64,000 bases of DNA from Megachile rotundata. Its lineage: Eukaryota; Arthropoda; Insecta; Hymenoptera; Megachilidae. The notes beneath the pieces were generated by a model, which made no database searches, was not told where the DNA came from, and saw only the letters and a program-made list of their open reading frames with translations. Numbering within the stretch: the first letter of the stretch is position 1; each line of letters opens with the position of its first letter. Positions 1 to 15,045 of the stretch are shown here, in pieces. Made by a program: the position numbers and the translations under genes. The stretch lies in contig NW_027473368.1 in assembly GCF_050947335.1 (NCBI RefSeq), positions 124,001-188,000 of the forward strand. The letters run 5' to 3'.

Positions 1-350
1 AATCATAATCATGCAATTACAATGATACTATCACAATCATACGATCAAAATCATACAATCGCAATCATACAATCACAATTATACAATCACAATCATACAA
101 TCACAATCATACAATCACAATCATACAATCACAATCATACAATCACAATCATACAAACACAATCATACAATCACAATCATACCATCGCAATCATACGATC
201 ACAATCATACAATCACAATCATACAATCACAATCATACAATCACAATCATACAATCACAATCATACAATCACAATCATACAATCACAATCATACAATCAC
301 AATCATACAATCACAATCATACAAAAACAATCATATAATCACAATCATAC
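1..350 (+). repeat. Opening phrase, copy 1
   Basis: This is a variant-ordered phrase: ATAATCATGCAATTAC, then AATGAT, ACTATC, ACGATCAAAATC, a canonical run, AAACAC, ACCATCGC, ACGATC, a second canonical run, and ACAAAAAC followed by ATATAATC. The same order recurs at about 1191-1526 (offset 1,190, reduced to 1,176 by loss of one 14-bp unit). The first part recurs near 10333-10620 (offset 10,332). This copy carries its own change, AATTAT instead of AATCAT, near position 80. The left end is cut by the window. It is non-coding satellite. Confidence 0.85.
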
Positions 351-485
351 AATCACAATCATACAATCACAATCATACAATCACAATCATACTATCGCAA
401 TCGTACAATCACAATCATACCATCACAATCATACAATCACAACCATACAATCATAATCATACAATCACAATCATACGATCACAAT

Positions 486-1157
486 CATACTATCGCAATC
501 ATACAATCACAATCATACCATGACAATCATACAATCACAATCATACAATCATAATCATACAATTACAATCATACTATCACAATCATACAATCAATTCCAT
601 ACAATCACGATCATACAATCACAATCATACAATCACAATCATACAATCACAATCATACAATCACAATCATACAATCGCAAGCATACAATCACAATCATAC
701 AATCACAATCATACAATCGCAATCATACAATTACAATCTCGCAAATACAATCTCCCTAATACAATCATACAATCACAATCATACAATCACAATCATACAA
801 TCACAATCATACTATCACAATCATACAATTACAATCATACAATCACAATCATACAATCACAATCATACTATCACAATCATACAATCACAATCATGCATTC
901 ACAATCATACAATCACAATCATACAATCACAATCATACTATCGCAATCATACAATCACAATCATACCATGACAATCATAGAATCACAATCATACAATCAT
1001 AATCATACAATTACAATCATACTATCACAATCATACAATCAATTCCATACAATCACGATCATACAATCACAATCATACAATCACAATCATACAATCACAA
1101 TCATACAATCACAATCATACAATCGCAAGCATACAATCACAATCATACAATCACAAC
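486..1157 (+). repeat. Paired CATGAC/CAATTCC phrase, 448 bp apart
   Basis: The phrase runs ACTATCGC, canonical, ACCATGAC, canonical, ATAATC, AATTAC, ACTATC, CAATTCC, ACGATC, a canonical run, ATCGCAAGC. It occurs twice here, with CATGAC at 519 and 967, 448 bp (32 units) apart. Between the two copies lie CTCGCAAAT and CTCCCTAAT units. The second copy is marked by ATAGAATC in place of ATACAATC. The same paired arrangement, with the same spacing and the same ATAGAATC mark, is found with CATGAC at 3977/4425 and 9381/9829. At 741 this copy has G where the other two have C (CTCGC against CTCCC). Confidence 0.85.
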
Positions 1158-1190
1158 CATACAATCACAATCATACAATCACAATCATAC

Positions 1191-1526
1191 AATCATAATC
1201 ATGCAATTACAATGATACTATCACAATCATACGATCAAAATCATACAATCGCAATCATACAATCACAATCATACAATCACAATCATACAATCACAATCAT
1301 ACAATCACAATCATACAATCACAATCATACAATCACAATCATACAAACACAATCATACAATCACAATCATACCATCGCAATCATACGATCACAATCATAC
1401 AATCACAATCATACAATCACAATCATACAATCACAATCATACAATCACAATCATACAATCACAATCATACAATCACAATCATACAATCACAATCATACAA
1501 AAACAATCATATAATCACAATCATAC
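1191..1526 (+). repeat. Opening phrase, copy 2
   Basis: This repeats 1-350 in the same variant order, including the rare ACAAAAACAATCATATAATC junction at about 1497. Here the canonical run before that junction is one 14-bp unit shorter. After about 1526 the two copies part: copy 1 goes on with canonical units and copy 2 goes into ATCGCAAGCAAAC. Confidence 0.85.
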
Positions 1527-2159
1527 AATCGCAAGCAAACAATCACAATCATACAATCACAATCATACCATCACAATCATACAATCACAACCATACAATC
1601 ATAATCATACAATCACAATAATACAATCATAATCATACAATCACAATCATACAATCGCAATCATACAATCACAATCATACAATCACAATCATACAATCAC
1701 AATCATACGATCACAATCATACTATCGCAATCATACAATCACAATCATACCATGACAATCATACAATCACAATCATACAACAATAATCATACAATTACAA
1801 TGATACTATCACAATCATACAATCAAAATCATACAATCGCAATCATACAATCACAATCATACAATCACAATCATACAATCACAATCATACTATCACAATC
1901 ATACAATCACAATCATACGATCACAATCATACTATCGCAATCATACAATCACAATCATACAATCACAATCATACAATCACAATCATACAATCACAATCAT
2001 ACAATCGCAAGCATACAATCACAATCATACAATCACAATCATACAATCGCAATCATACAATTACAATCATACAATCACAATCATACAATCACAATCATAC
2101 TATCACAATCATACAATCACAATCATACGATCACAATCATACAATCACAATCATACAAT
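1527..2159 (+). repeat. Mixed variant units between phrases
   Basis: Satellite units carrying ATCGCAAGCAAAC, ACCATC, AACCAT, ATAATC, AATAAT, ACGATC and ACTATCGC variants, with one CATGAC phrase at 1751 that lacks the CAATTCC unit and has ACAACAATAATC instead. No gene or non-repeat sequence is seen. Confidence 0.8.
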
Positions 2160-4918
2160 CACAATCATACAATCGCAAGCAAACAATCACAATCATACAA
2201 TCACAATCACACAATCGCAATCATACAATTACAATCTCCCAAATACAATCTCCCAAATACAATCATACAATCACAATCATACAATCACAATCATACAATC
2301 ACAATCATACATTCACAATCATACAATCACAATCATACAATCATAATCATACAATTACAATGATACTATCACAATCATACAATCAAAATCATACAATCGC
2401 AATCATACAATCACAATCATACAATCACAATCATACAATCACAATCATACTATCACAATCATACAATCACAATCATACAATCACAACCATACAATCGCAA
2501 TCATACAATCACAATCAGACAATCACGATCATACAATCACGATCATACAGTCACAATCATACAATCACAATCATACAATCACAATCACACTATCGCAATC
2601 ATACAATCACAATCATACCATCACAATCATACAATCACAACCATACAATCATAATCATACAATCACAATAATACAATCATAATCATACAATCACAATCAT
2701 ACAATCGCAATCATACAATCACAATCATACAATCACAATCATACAATCACAATCATACTATCACAATCATACAATCACAATCATACAATCACAATCATAC
2801 AATCATAATCATACAATTACAATGATACTATCACAATCATACAACCAAAATCATACAATCGCAATCATACAAACACAATCATACAATCACGATCATTCAA
2901 TCACAATCATACAATCACAATCATAAAAGAACAATCATACAATCACAATCATACAATCACAATCATACAATCACAATCATACAATCACAATCATACAATC
3001 ACAATCATACAAACACAATCATACAATCACAATCATACCATCGCAATCATAAGATCACAATCATACAAACACAGTCATACAATCGCAATCATACCATCGC
3101 AATCATACGGTCACAATCATACTATCACAATCATACAATCACAATCATACAATCACAATCATACTATCATAATCATACAATTACAATGATACTATCACAA
3201 TCATACAATCAAAATCATACAATCGCAATCATACAATCACAATCATACAATCACAATCATACAATCACAATCATACTATCGCAATCATACAATCACAATC
3301 ATACCATCACAATCATACAATCACAACCATACAATCGCAATCATACAATCACAATCAGACAATCACAATCATACTATCACAATCATACAATCACAGTCAT
3401 GCAATCACAATCATAAAATCACAATCATACAATTACAATCATACAATCACAATCATACAATCACAATCATACAATCACAATCATACAATCACAATCATAC
3501 ATTCAAAATAATGCAATCACAATCATACAATCACAATCATGCAATCACAAGCATACAATCATAATCATACAATCACAATCATACAATCACAATCGTACAT
3601 TCACAATCGTACAATCACAATCGCACAATCACAATCATACAATCACAGTCATACAATCACCATCATACAATCACAATCATACTATCACAATCATACAATC
3701 ACAATCATACAATCACAATCATACAATCACAGTCATACAATCACAATCATACAGTCACAATCATACTATCGCAATCATACAATCACAATCATACAATCGC
3801 AATCATACAATCACAATCATACAATCACAATCATACAATCACAATCATACTATCGCAATCATACAATCACAATCATACCATCACAATCATACAATCACAA
3901 CCATACAATCATAATCATACAATCACAATCATACGATCACAATCATACTATCGCAATCATACAATCACAATCATACCATGACAATCATACAATCACAATC
4001 ATACAATCATAATCATACAATTACAATCATACTATCACAATCATACAATCAATTCCATACAATCACGATCATACAATCACAATCATACAATCACAATCAT
4101 ACAATCACAATCATACAATCACAATCATACAATCGCAAGCATACAATCACAATCATACCATCACAATCATACAATCGCAATCATACAATTACAATCTCCC
4201 AAATACAATCTCCCTAATACAATCATACAATCACAATCATACAATCACAATCATACAATCACAATCATACTATCACAATCATACAATTACAATCATACAA
4301 TCACAATCATACAATCACAATCATACTATCACAATCATACAATCACAATCATGCAATCACAATCATACAATCACAATCATACAATCACAATCATACTATC
4401 GCAATCATACAATCACAATCATACCATGACAATCATAGAATCACAATCATACAATCATAATCATACAATTACAATCATACTATCACAATCATACAATCAA
4501 TTCCATACAATCACGATCATACAATCACAATCATACAATCACAATCATACAATCACAATCATACAATCACAATCATACAATCGCAAGCATACAGTCACAA
4601 TCATACAATCACAATCATCCAATCACAGTCATACAATCACAATCTTACAATCACAATCATACTATCACAATCATACAATCACAATCATACAATCACAGTC
4701 ATACAATCACAATCATACAGTCACAATCATACTATCGCAATCATACAATCACAATCATACCATCGCAATCATACAATTACAATCTCCCAAATACAATCTC
4801 CCAAATACAATCATACAATCACAATCATACAATCAAAATCATACAATCACAGTCATACAATCACAATAATACAATCACAACCATACAATCACAATCATAC
4901 AATCACAATCATACAATC
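2160..4918 (+). repeat. 2.7-kb composite segment, copy 1
   Basis: This is a long ordered series of variants that reappears at about 7550-10322. The offset is 5,390 bp, changing to 5,404 bp past about 3840 because the later copy has one extra canonical 14-bp unit. Shared rare marks include CATAAAAGAAC near 2925, ATACGGTCAC near 3106, CATTCAAAATAATGC near 3510 and CAATCATCCAATC near 4610. The only substitution I noticed between the copies is ACCATCACAATC here against ACCATCACAGTC near 8015. The segment contains the 448-bp-spaced CATGAC/CAATTCC pair (3977 and 4425) also seen at 486-1157. Confidence 0.88.
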
Positions 4919-7549
4919 GCAAGCATACAATCACAATCATACAATCACAATCATACAATCGCAATCATACAATTACAATCATACAATCACAATCATACAA
5001 TCACAATCATACTATCACAATCATACAATCACAATCATACGATCACAATCATACTATCGCAATCATACAATCACAATCATACAATCACAATGATACAATC
5101 ACAATCATACAATCACAATCATACAATCGCAATCATACAATCACAATCATACAATCACGATCATACAATCGCAATCATACAGTCACAATCATTCAATCAC
5201 AATCATACAATCACAGTCATACAATCACAATCATACAATCACAATCATACAATCACAGTCATACAATCACAATCATACAGTCACAATCATACTATCGCAA
5301 TCATACAATCACAATCATACCATCGCAATCATACAATTACAATCTCCCAAATACAATCTCCCAAGTACAATCATACAATCACAATCATACAATCACAATC
5401 ATACAATCACAATCATACCATCGCAATCATACGATCACAATCATACAATCACAATCATACAATCACAATCATACAATCACAATCATACAATCACAATCAT
5501 ACAATCACAATCATACAATCACAATCATACAATCACAATCATACAATCGCAATCATACAATTACAATCTCCCAAATACAATCTCCCAAATACAATCATAC
5601 AATCACAATCATACAATCACAATCATACAATCACAATCATACGATCACAATCATACTATCGCAATCATACAATCACAATCATACAATCACAATCATACAA
5701 TCACAATCATACAATCACAATCATACAATCACAATCATACAATCGCAAGCATACAATCACAATCATACAATCACAACAATACAATCGCAATCATACAATT
5801 ACAATCTCCCAAATACAATCTCCCAAATACAATCATACAATCACAATCATACAATCACAATCATACAGTCAGAATCATACAATCACAATCATACTATCAC
5901 AATCATACAATCACAATACTACAGTCACCATCATACAATCACAATCATACAATCACAATCATACAACCACAATCATACAATCACAATGATACAATCACAA
6001 TCATACAATCACAATCATACAATCACAATCATACAATCACAATCATACAATCACAATCATACAATCACAATCATACAAACACAATCATACAATCACAATC
6101 ATACCATCGCAGTCATAAGATCACAATCATACAATCATAATCATACAATTACAATGATACTATCACAATCATACGATCAAAATCATACAATCGCAATCAT
6201 ACAATCACAATCATACAATCACAATCATACAATCACAATCATACAATCACAATCATACTATCGCAATCATACAGTCACAATCATACCATCACAATCATAC
6301 AATCACAACCATACAATCATAATCATTCAATCACAATAATACAATCATAATCATACAATCCCAATCATACAATCGCAATCATACAATCACAATCATACAA
6401 TCACAATCATACGATCACAATCATACTATCGCAATCATACCATCACAATCATACAATCACAATCATACAATCACAATCATACAATCACAATCACACAATC
6501 ACAATCATACAGTCGCAAGCATACAATTACAATCATACAATCACAACAATACAATCGCAATCATACAATTACAATCGCCCAAATACAATCTCCCAAATAC
6601 AATCATACAATCACAATCATACAATCACAATCATACAATCAGAATCATACAATCACAATCATACTATCACAATCATACAATCACAATACTACAGTCACCA
6701 TCATACAATCACAATCTTACAATCACAATCATACAACCACAATCATACAATCACAATGATACAATCACAATCATACAATCACAATCATACAATCACAATC
6801 ATACAATCACAATCATACAATCACAACCATACAATCATAATCATTCAATCACAATAATACAATCATAATCATACAATCCCAATCATACAATCGCAATCAT
6901 ACAATCACAATCATACAATCACAATCATACAATCACAATCATACAATCACAATCATACAATCGCAAGCATACAATCACAATCATACAATCACAACAATAC
7001 AATCGCAATCATACAATTACAATCTCCCAAATACAATCTCCCAAATACAATCATACAATCACAATCATACAATCACAATCATACAATCAGAGTCATACAA
7101 TCACAATCATACTATCACAATAATACAATCACAATACTACAGTCACCATCATACAATCACAATCATACAATCACAATCATACAACCACAATCATACAATC
7201 ACAATGATACAATCACAATCATACAACCACAATCATACAATCACAATGATACAATCACAATCGTACAATCACAATCATACCATCACAATCATACAATCAC
7301 AACCATACAATCATAATTATTCAATCACAATAATACAATCATAATCATACAATCCCAATCATACAATCGCAATCATACAATCACAATCATACAATCACAA
7401 TCATACAATCACAATCATACCATCGCAATCATACGATCACAATCATACAATCACAATCATACAATCACAATCATACAATCACAATCATACAATCACAATC
7501 ATACAATCACAATCATACAATCACAATCATACAATCACAATCATACAAT
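4919..7549 (+). repeat. Region between the 2.7-kb copies, rich in CTCCC and ACTACAGTCACC units
   Basis: These satellite units include several CTCCCAAAT pairs and three copies of the phrase AATCAGA(A/G)TC ... AATACTACAGTCACC ... ACAACCAC ... AATGAT, with AATACT at 5915, 6685 and 7133. Spacings are 770 and 448 bp, both multiples of 14. The last copy (AGAGTC at 7089, ATCCCAATC at 6875) matches blocks at 14.1, 16.2 and 17.5 kb. No gene is seen. Confidence 0.8.
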
Positions 7550-10322
7550 CACAATCATACAATCGCAAGCAAACAATCACAATCATACAATCACAATCAC
7601 ACAATCGCAATCATACAATTACAATCTCCCAAATACAATCTCCCAAATACAATCATACAATCACAATCATACAATCACAATCATACAATCACAATCATAC
7701 ATTCACAATCATACAATCACAATCATACAATCATAATCATACAATTACAATGATACTATCACAATCATACAATCAAAATCATACAATCGCAATCATACAA
7801 TCACAATCATACAATCACAATCATACAATCACAATCATACTATCACAATCATACAATCACAATCATACAATCACAACCATACAATCGCAATCATACAATC
7901 ACAATCAGACAATCACGATCATACAATCACGATCATACAGTCACAATCATACAATCACAATCATACAATCACAATCACACTATCGCAATCATACAATCAC
8001 AATCATACCATCACAGTCATACAATCACAACCATACAATCATAATCATACAATCACAATAATACAATCATAATCATACAATCACAATCATACAATCGCAA
8101 TCATACAATCACAATCATACAATCACAATCATACAATCACAATCATACTATCACAATCATACAATCACAATCATACAATCACAATCATACAATCATAATC
8201 ATACAATTACAATGATACTATCACAATCATACAACCAAAATCATACAATCGCAATCATACAAACACAATCATACAATCACGATCATTCAATCACAATCAT
8301 ACAATCACAATCATAAAAGAACAATCATACAATCACAATCATACAATCACAATCATACAATCACAATCATACAATCACAATCATACAATCACAATCATAC
8401 AAACACAATCATACAATCACAATCATACCATCGCAATCATAAGATCACAATCATACAAACACAGTCATACAATCGCAATCATACCATCGCAATCATACGG
8501 TCACAATCATACTATCACAATCATACAATCACAATCATACAATCACAATCATACTATCATAATCATACAATTACAATGATACTATCACAATCATACAATC
8601 AAAATCATACAATCGCAATCATACAATCACAATCATACAATCACAATCATACAATCACAATCATACTATCGCAATCATACAATCACAATCATACCATCAC
8701 AATCATACAATCACAACCATACAATCGCAATCATACAATCACAATCAGACAATCACAATCATACTATCACAATCATACAATCACAGTCATGCAATCACAA
8801 TCATAAAATCACAATCATACAATTACAATCATACAATCACAATCATACAATCACAATCATACAATCACAATCATACAATCACAATCATACATTCAAAATA
8901 ATGCAATCACAATCATACAATCACAATCATGCAATCACAAGCATACAATCATAATCATACAATCACAATCATACAATCACAATCGTACATTCACAATCGT
9001 ACAATCACAATCGCACAATCACAATCATACAATCACAGTCATACAATCACCATCATACAATCACAATCATACTATCACAATCATACAATCACAATCATAC
9101 AATCACAATCATACAATCACAGTCATACAATCACAATCATACAGTCACAATCATACTATCGCAATCATACAATCACAATCATACAATCGCAATCATACAA
9201 TCACAATCATACAATCACAATCATACAATCACAATCATACAATCACAATCATACTATCGCAATCATACAATCACAATCATACCATCACAATCATACAATC
9301 ACAACCATACAATCATAATCATACAATCACAATCATACGATCACAATCATACTATCGCAATCATACAATCACAATCATACCATGACAATCATACAATCAC
9401 AATCATACAATCATAATCATACAATTACAATCATACTATCACAATCATACAATCAATTCCATACAATCACGATCATACAATCACAATCATACAATCACAA
9501 TCATACAATCACAATCATACAATCACAATCATACAATCGCAAGCATACAATCACAATCATACCATCACAATCATACAATCGCAATCATACAATTACAATC
9601 TCCCAAATACAATCTCCCTAATACAATCATACAATCACAATCATACAATCACAATCATACAATCACAATCATACTATCACAATCATACAATTACAATCAT
9701 ACAATCACAATCATACAATCACAATCATACTATCACAATCATACAATCACAATCATGCAATCACAATCATACAATCACAATCATACAATCACAATCATAC
9801 TATCGCAATCATACAATCACAATCATACCATGACAATCATAGAATCACAATCATACAATCATAATCATACAATTACAATCATACTATCACAATCATACAA
9901 TCAATTCCATACAATCACGATCATACAATCACAATCATACAATCACAATCATACAATCACAATCATACAATCACAATCATACAATCGCAAGCATACAGTC
10001 ACAATCATACAATCACAATCATCCAATCACAGTCATACAATCACAATCTTACAATCACAATCATACTATCACAATCATACAATCACAATCATACAATCAC
10101 AGTCATACAATCACAATCATACAGTCACAATCATACTATCGCAATCATACAATCACAATCATACCATCGCAATCATACAATTACAATCTCCCAAATACAA
10201 TCTCCCAAATACAATCATACAATCACAATCATACAATCAAAATCATACAATCACAGTCATACAATCACAATAATACAATCACAACCATACAATCACAATC
10301 ATACAATCACAATCATACAATC
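7550..10322 (+). repeat. 2.7-kb composite segment, copy 2
   Basis: This is a near-perfect copy of 2160-4918 in direct orientation, one 14-bp unit longer (extra unit near 9230). Its close identity in sequence that tolerates drift implies recent duplication or homogenisation. An assembly duplication is the other explanation. After about 10322 it leads straight into a third copy of the opening phrase. Confidence 0.88.
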
Positions 10323-10332
10323 ACAATCATAC

Positions 10333-10620
10333 AATCATAATCATGCAATTACAATGATACTATCACAATCATGCGATCAAAATCATACAATCGCAATCAT
10401 ACAATCACAATCATACAATCACAATCATACAATCACAATCATACAATCACAATCATACAATCACAATCATACAATCACAATCATACAAACACAATCATAC
10501 AATCACAATCATACCATCGCAATCATACGATCACAATCATACAATCACAATCATACAATCACAATCATACAATCACAATCATACAATCACAATCATACAA
10601 TCACAATCATACAATCACAA
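10333..10620 (+). repeat. Opening phrase, copy 3 (partial)
   Basis: The order ATAATCATGCAATTAC, AATGAT, ACTATC, GATCAAAATC, canonical run, AAACAC, ACCATCGC, ACGATC matches 1-350 at an offset of 10,332 bp. It has a private CATGCGATC where the other copies have CATACGATC. It lacks the ACAAAAAC junction and instead runs into ACGATC, ACTATCGC and a CATGAC phrase at 10669. Confidence 0.8.
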
Positions 10621-10700
10621 TCATACGATCACAATCATACTATCGCAATCATACAATCACAATCATACCATGACAATCATACAATCACAATCATACAACA

Positions 10701-11456
10701 ATAATCATACAATTACAATCATACTATCACAATCATACAATCAATTCCATACAATCACGATCATACAATCACAATCATACAATCACAATCATACAATCAC
10801 AATCATACAGTCACAATCATACAATCACAGTCATACAATCGCAAGCATACAATCACAATCATACAATCACAATCATACAATCGCAATCATACAATTACAA
10901 TCTCCCAAATACAATCTCCCTAATACAATCATACAATCACAATTATACAATCACAATCATACAATCACAATCATACAATCACAATCATACAATCACAATC
11001 ATGCAATCACAATCATACAATCACAATCATACAATCACAATCATACATTCACAATCATACAATCACAATCATACAATCATAATCATACAATTACAATGAT
11101 ACTATCACAATCATACAATCAATTCCATACAATCACGATCATACAATCACAATCATACAATCACAATCATACAATCACAATCATACAGTCACAATCATAC
11201 AATCACAATCATACAATCGCAAGCATACAATCACAATCATACAATCACAATCATACAATCGCAATCATACAATTACAATCTCCCAAATACAATCTCCCTA
11301 ATACAATCATACAATCACAATTATACAATCACAATCATACAATCACAATCATACAATCACAATCATACAATCACAATCATGCAATCACAATCATACAATC
11401 ACAATCATACAATCACAATCATACATTCACAATCATACAATCACAATCATACAATC
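10701..11456 (+). repeat. 378-bp tandem pair (27 units each)
   Basis: Two head-to-tail copies, 10701-11078 and 11079-11456, each start at ATAATCATACAATTAC. Each contains CAATTCC (10743 and 11121), ACAGTC, ATCGCAAGC, a CTCCCAAAT plus CTCCCTAAT pair, AATTAT, CATGCAATC and ACATTC in the same order. Differences seen: AATCAT against AATGAT at the start, and one CACAGTC in copy 1 that is CACAATC in copy 2. A third ATAATC/AATTAC start follows at 11457 but then departs into AAAATC. Confidence 0.87.
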
Positions 11457-12163
11457 ATAATCATACAATTACAATGATACTATCACAATCATACAATCAA
11501 AATCATACAATCGCAATCATACAATCACAATCATACAATCACAATCATACAATCACAATCATACTATCACAATCATACAATCACAATCATACAATCACAA
11601 TCATACAATCACAATCATACAATCGCAATCATACAGTCACAATCATACAATCACAATCATACAATCACAGTCATACAATCACAATCATACAATCACAATC
11701 ATACAATCACAGTCATACAATCACAATCATACAGTCACAATCATACTATCGCAATCATACAATCACAATCATACCATCGCAATCATACAATTACAATCTC
11801 CCAAATACAATCTCCCAAGTACAATCATACAATCACAATCATACAATCACAATCATACAATCACAATCATACAATCACAATCATACAATCACAATCATAC
11901 AATCACAATCATACAATCGCAAGCATACAATCACAATCATACAATCACAATCATACAATCGCAATCATACAATTACAATCTCCCAAATACAATCTCCCAA
12001 ATACAATCATACAATCACAATCATACAATCACAATCATACAATCAGAATCATACAATCACAATCATACTATCACAATCATACAATCACAATACTACAGTC
12101 ACCATCATACAATCACAATCATACAATCACAATCATACAACCACAATCATACAATCACAATGA
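11457..12163 (+). repeat. Variant units leading into the ACTACAGTCACC region
   Basis: Satellite units with AAAATC, ACTATC, ATCGC, ACAGTC and several CACAGTC variants, CTCCCAAAT pairs near 11800 and 11985, and the first right-hand AATACTACAGTCACC phrase at 12089. The CTCCCAAGTAC variant near 11813 is shared with one near 5360. Confidence 0.75.
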
Positions 12164-13189
12164 TACAATCACAATCATACAATCACAATCATACAATCAC
12201 AATCATACAATCACAATCATACAATCACAATCATACAAACACAATCATACAATCACAATCATACCATCGCAGTCATACGATCACAATCATACAATCATAA
12301 TCATACAATTACAATGATACTATCACAATCATACGATCAAAATCATACAATCGCAATCATACAATCACAATCATACAATCACAATCATACAATCACAATC
12401 ATACAATCACAATCATACAATCACAATCATACTATCGCAATCATACAGTCACAATCATACCATCACAATCATACAATCACAACCATACAATCATAATCAT
12501 TCAATCACAATAATACAATCATAATCATACAATCCCAATCATACAATCGCAATCATACAATCACAATCATACAATCACAATCATACGATCCCAATCATAC
12601 TATCGCAATCATACAATCACAATCATACAATCACAATCATACAATCACAATCATACAATCACAATCATACAATCACAATCATACAATCACAATCATACAA
12701 TCACAATCATACAATCGCAAGCATACAATCACAATCATACAATCACAACAATACAATCGCAATCATACAATTACAATCTCCCAAATACAATCTCCCAAAT
12801 ACAATCATACAATCACAATCATACAATCACAATCATGCAATCAGAATCATACAATCACAATCATACTATCACAATCATACAATCACAATACTACAGTCAC
12901 CATCATACAATCACAATCATACAATCACAATCATACAACCACAATCATACAATCACAATGATACAATCACAATCATACAATCACAATCATACAATCACAA
13001 TCATACAATCACAATCATACAATCACAATCATACAATCACAACCATACAATCATAATCATTCAATCACAATAATACAATCATAATCATTCAATCACAATA
13101 ATACAATCATAATCATACAATCCCAATCATACAATCGCAATCATGCAATCACAATCATACAATCACAATCATACGACCACAATCATACA

Positions 13190-13640
13190 ATCACAATGAT
13201 ACAATCACAATCATACAATCACAATCATACAATCACAATCATACAATCACAATCATACAATCATAATCATACAAACACAATCATACAAACACAATCATAC
13301 AATCACAATCATACCATCGCAGTCATAAGATCACAATCATACAATCATAATCATACAATTACAATGATACTATCACAATCATACGATCAAAATCATACAA
13401 TCGCAATCATACAATCACAATCATACAATCACAATCATACAATCACAATCATACAATCACAATCATACAATCACAATCATACTATCGCAATCATACAGTC
13501 ACAATCATACCATCACAATCATACAATCACAACCATACAATCATAGTCATTCAATCACAATAATACAATCATAATCATACAATCCCAATCATACAATCGC
13601 AATCATACAATCACAATCATACAATCACAATCATACGATC
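13190..13640 (+). repeat. 450-bp block also present at 15.34-15.78 kb
   Basis: The order AATGAT, canonical run, ATAATCATACAAACAC, AAACAC, ACCATCGCAGTC, ATAAGATC, ATAATC, AATTACAATGAT, ACGATCAAAATC, ACAGTC, ACCATC, AACCAT is repeated at an offset of 2,143 bp. That offset is 153 units plus the one inserted base at 15045. The doubled AAACAC units are private to these two copies. A small difference is ATAGTCATTC here against ATAATCATTC in the other copy. Confidence 0.82.
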
Positions 13641-15044
13641 ACAATCATACTATCGCAATCATACAATCACAATCATACAATCACAATCATACAATCACAA
13701 TCATACAATCACAATCATACAATCACAATCACACAATCACAATCATACAGTCGCAAGCATACAATTACAATCATACAATCACAACAATACAATCGCAATC
13801 ATACAATTACAATCGCCCAAATACAATCTCCCAAATACAATCATACAATCACAATCATACAATCACAATCATACAATCAGAGTCATACAATCACAATCAT
13901 ACTATCACAATCATACAATCACAATACTACAGTCACCATCATACAATCACAATCATACAATCACAATCATACAACCACAATCATACAATCACAATGATAC
14001 AATCACAATCATACAATCACAATCATACAATCACAATCATACAATCACAATCATACAATCACAATCATACAATCACAATCATACAATCACAACCATACAA
14101 TCATAATCATTCAATCACAATAATACAATCATAATCATACAATCCCAATCATACAATCGCAATCATACAATCACAATCATACAATCACAATCATACAATC
14201 ACAATCATACAATCACAATCATACAATCGCAAGCATACAATCACAATCATACAATCACAACAATACAATCGCAATCATACAATTACAATCTCCCAAATAC
14301 AATCTCCCAAATACAATCATACAATCACAATCATACAATCACAATCATACAATCAGAGTCATACAATCACAATCATACTATCACAATCATACAATCACAA
14401 TACTACAGTCACCATCATACAATCACAATCATACAATCACAATCATACAACCACAATCATACAATCACAATGATACAATCACAATCATACAACCACAATC
14501 ATACAATCACAATGATACAATCACAATCATACAATCACAATCATACCATCACAATCATACAATCACAACCATACAATCATAATCATTCAATCACAATAAT
14601 ACAATCATAATCATACAATCACAATCATACAATCGCAATCATACAATCACAATCATACAATCACAATCATACGATCACAATCATACAATCACTATCATAC
14701 AATCACAACCATACAATCGCAATCATACAATCACAATCAGACAATCACGATCATACAATCACGATCATACAGTCACAATCATACAATCACAATCATACGA
14801 TCACAATCATACTATCGCAATCATACAATCACAATCATACAATCACAATCATACTATCGCAATCATATAATCACAATCATACCATCAGAATCATACAATC
14901 ACAACCATACAATCATAATCATACAATCACAATAATACAATCATAATCATACAATCACAATCATACAATCGCAATCATACAATCACAATCATACAATCAC
15001 AATCATACGATCACAATCATACTATCGCAATCATACAATCACAA

Positions 15045-15045
15045 G
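15045..15045 (+). other. Single-base insertion (+1 register shift)
   Basis: The sequence reads CACAAGTCATACCATGAC where every other phrase copy reads CACAATCATACCATGAC. The extra G moves the 14-bp register by +1. Marker units downstream sit at remainder 8 modulo 14 instead of 7 until the compensating loss near 16481. Confidence 0.85.

Larger units (their letters stand above)
10670..12163 (+). other. Longest open frame (497 codons), judged not a gene
   Basis: This is the longest forward open frame in the window. The translation is only the 14-residue cycle TITIIQSQSYNHNH with scattered substitutions, plus QIQSPKYN where CTCCC units occur. The start codon exists only because a variant makes CATGAC. 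The frame stays open because no canonical unit has a stop in any frame. The other two frames read the same peptide cycle. No signal peptide, membrane segment or non-repeat domain is seen, and ORF ends fall at arbitrary variant units. I treat it as chance openness of satellite DNA. Confidence 0.9.
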
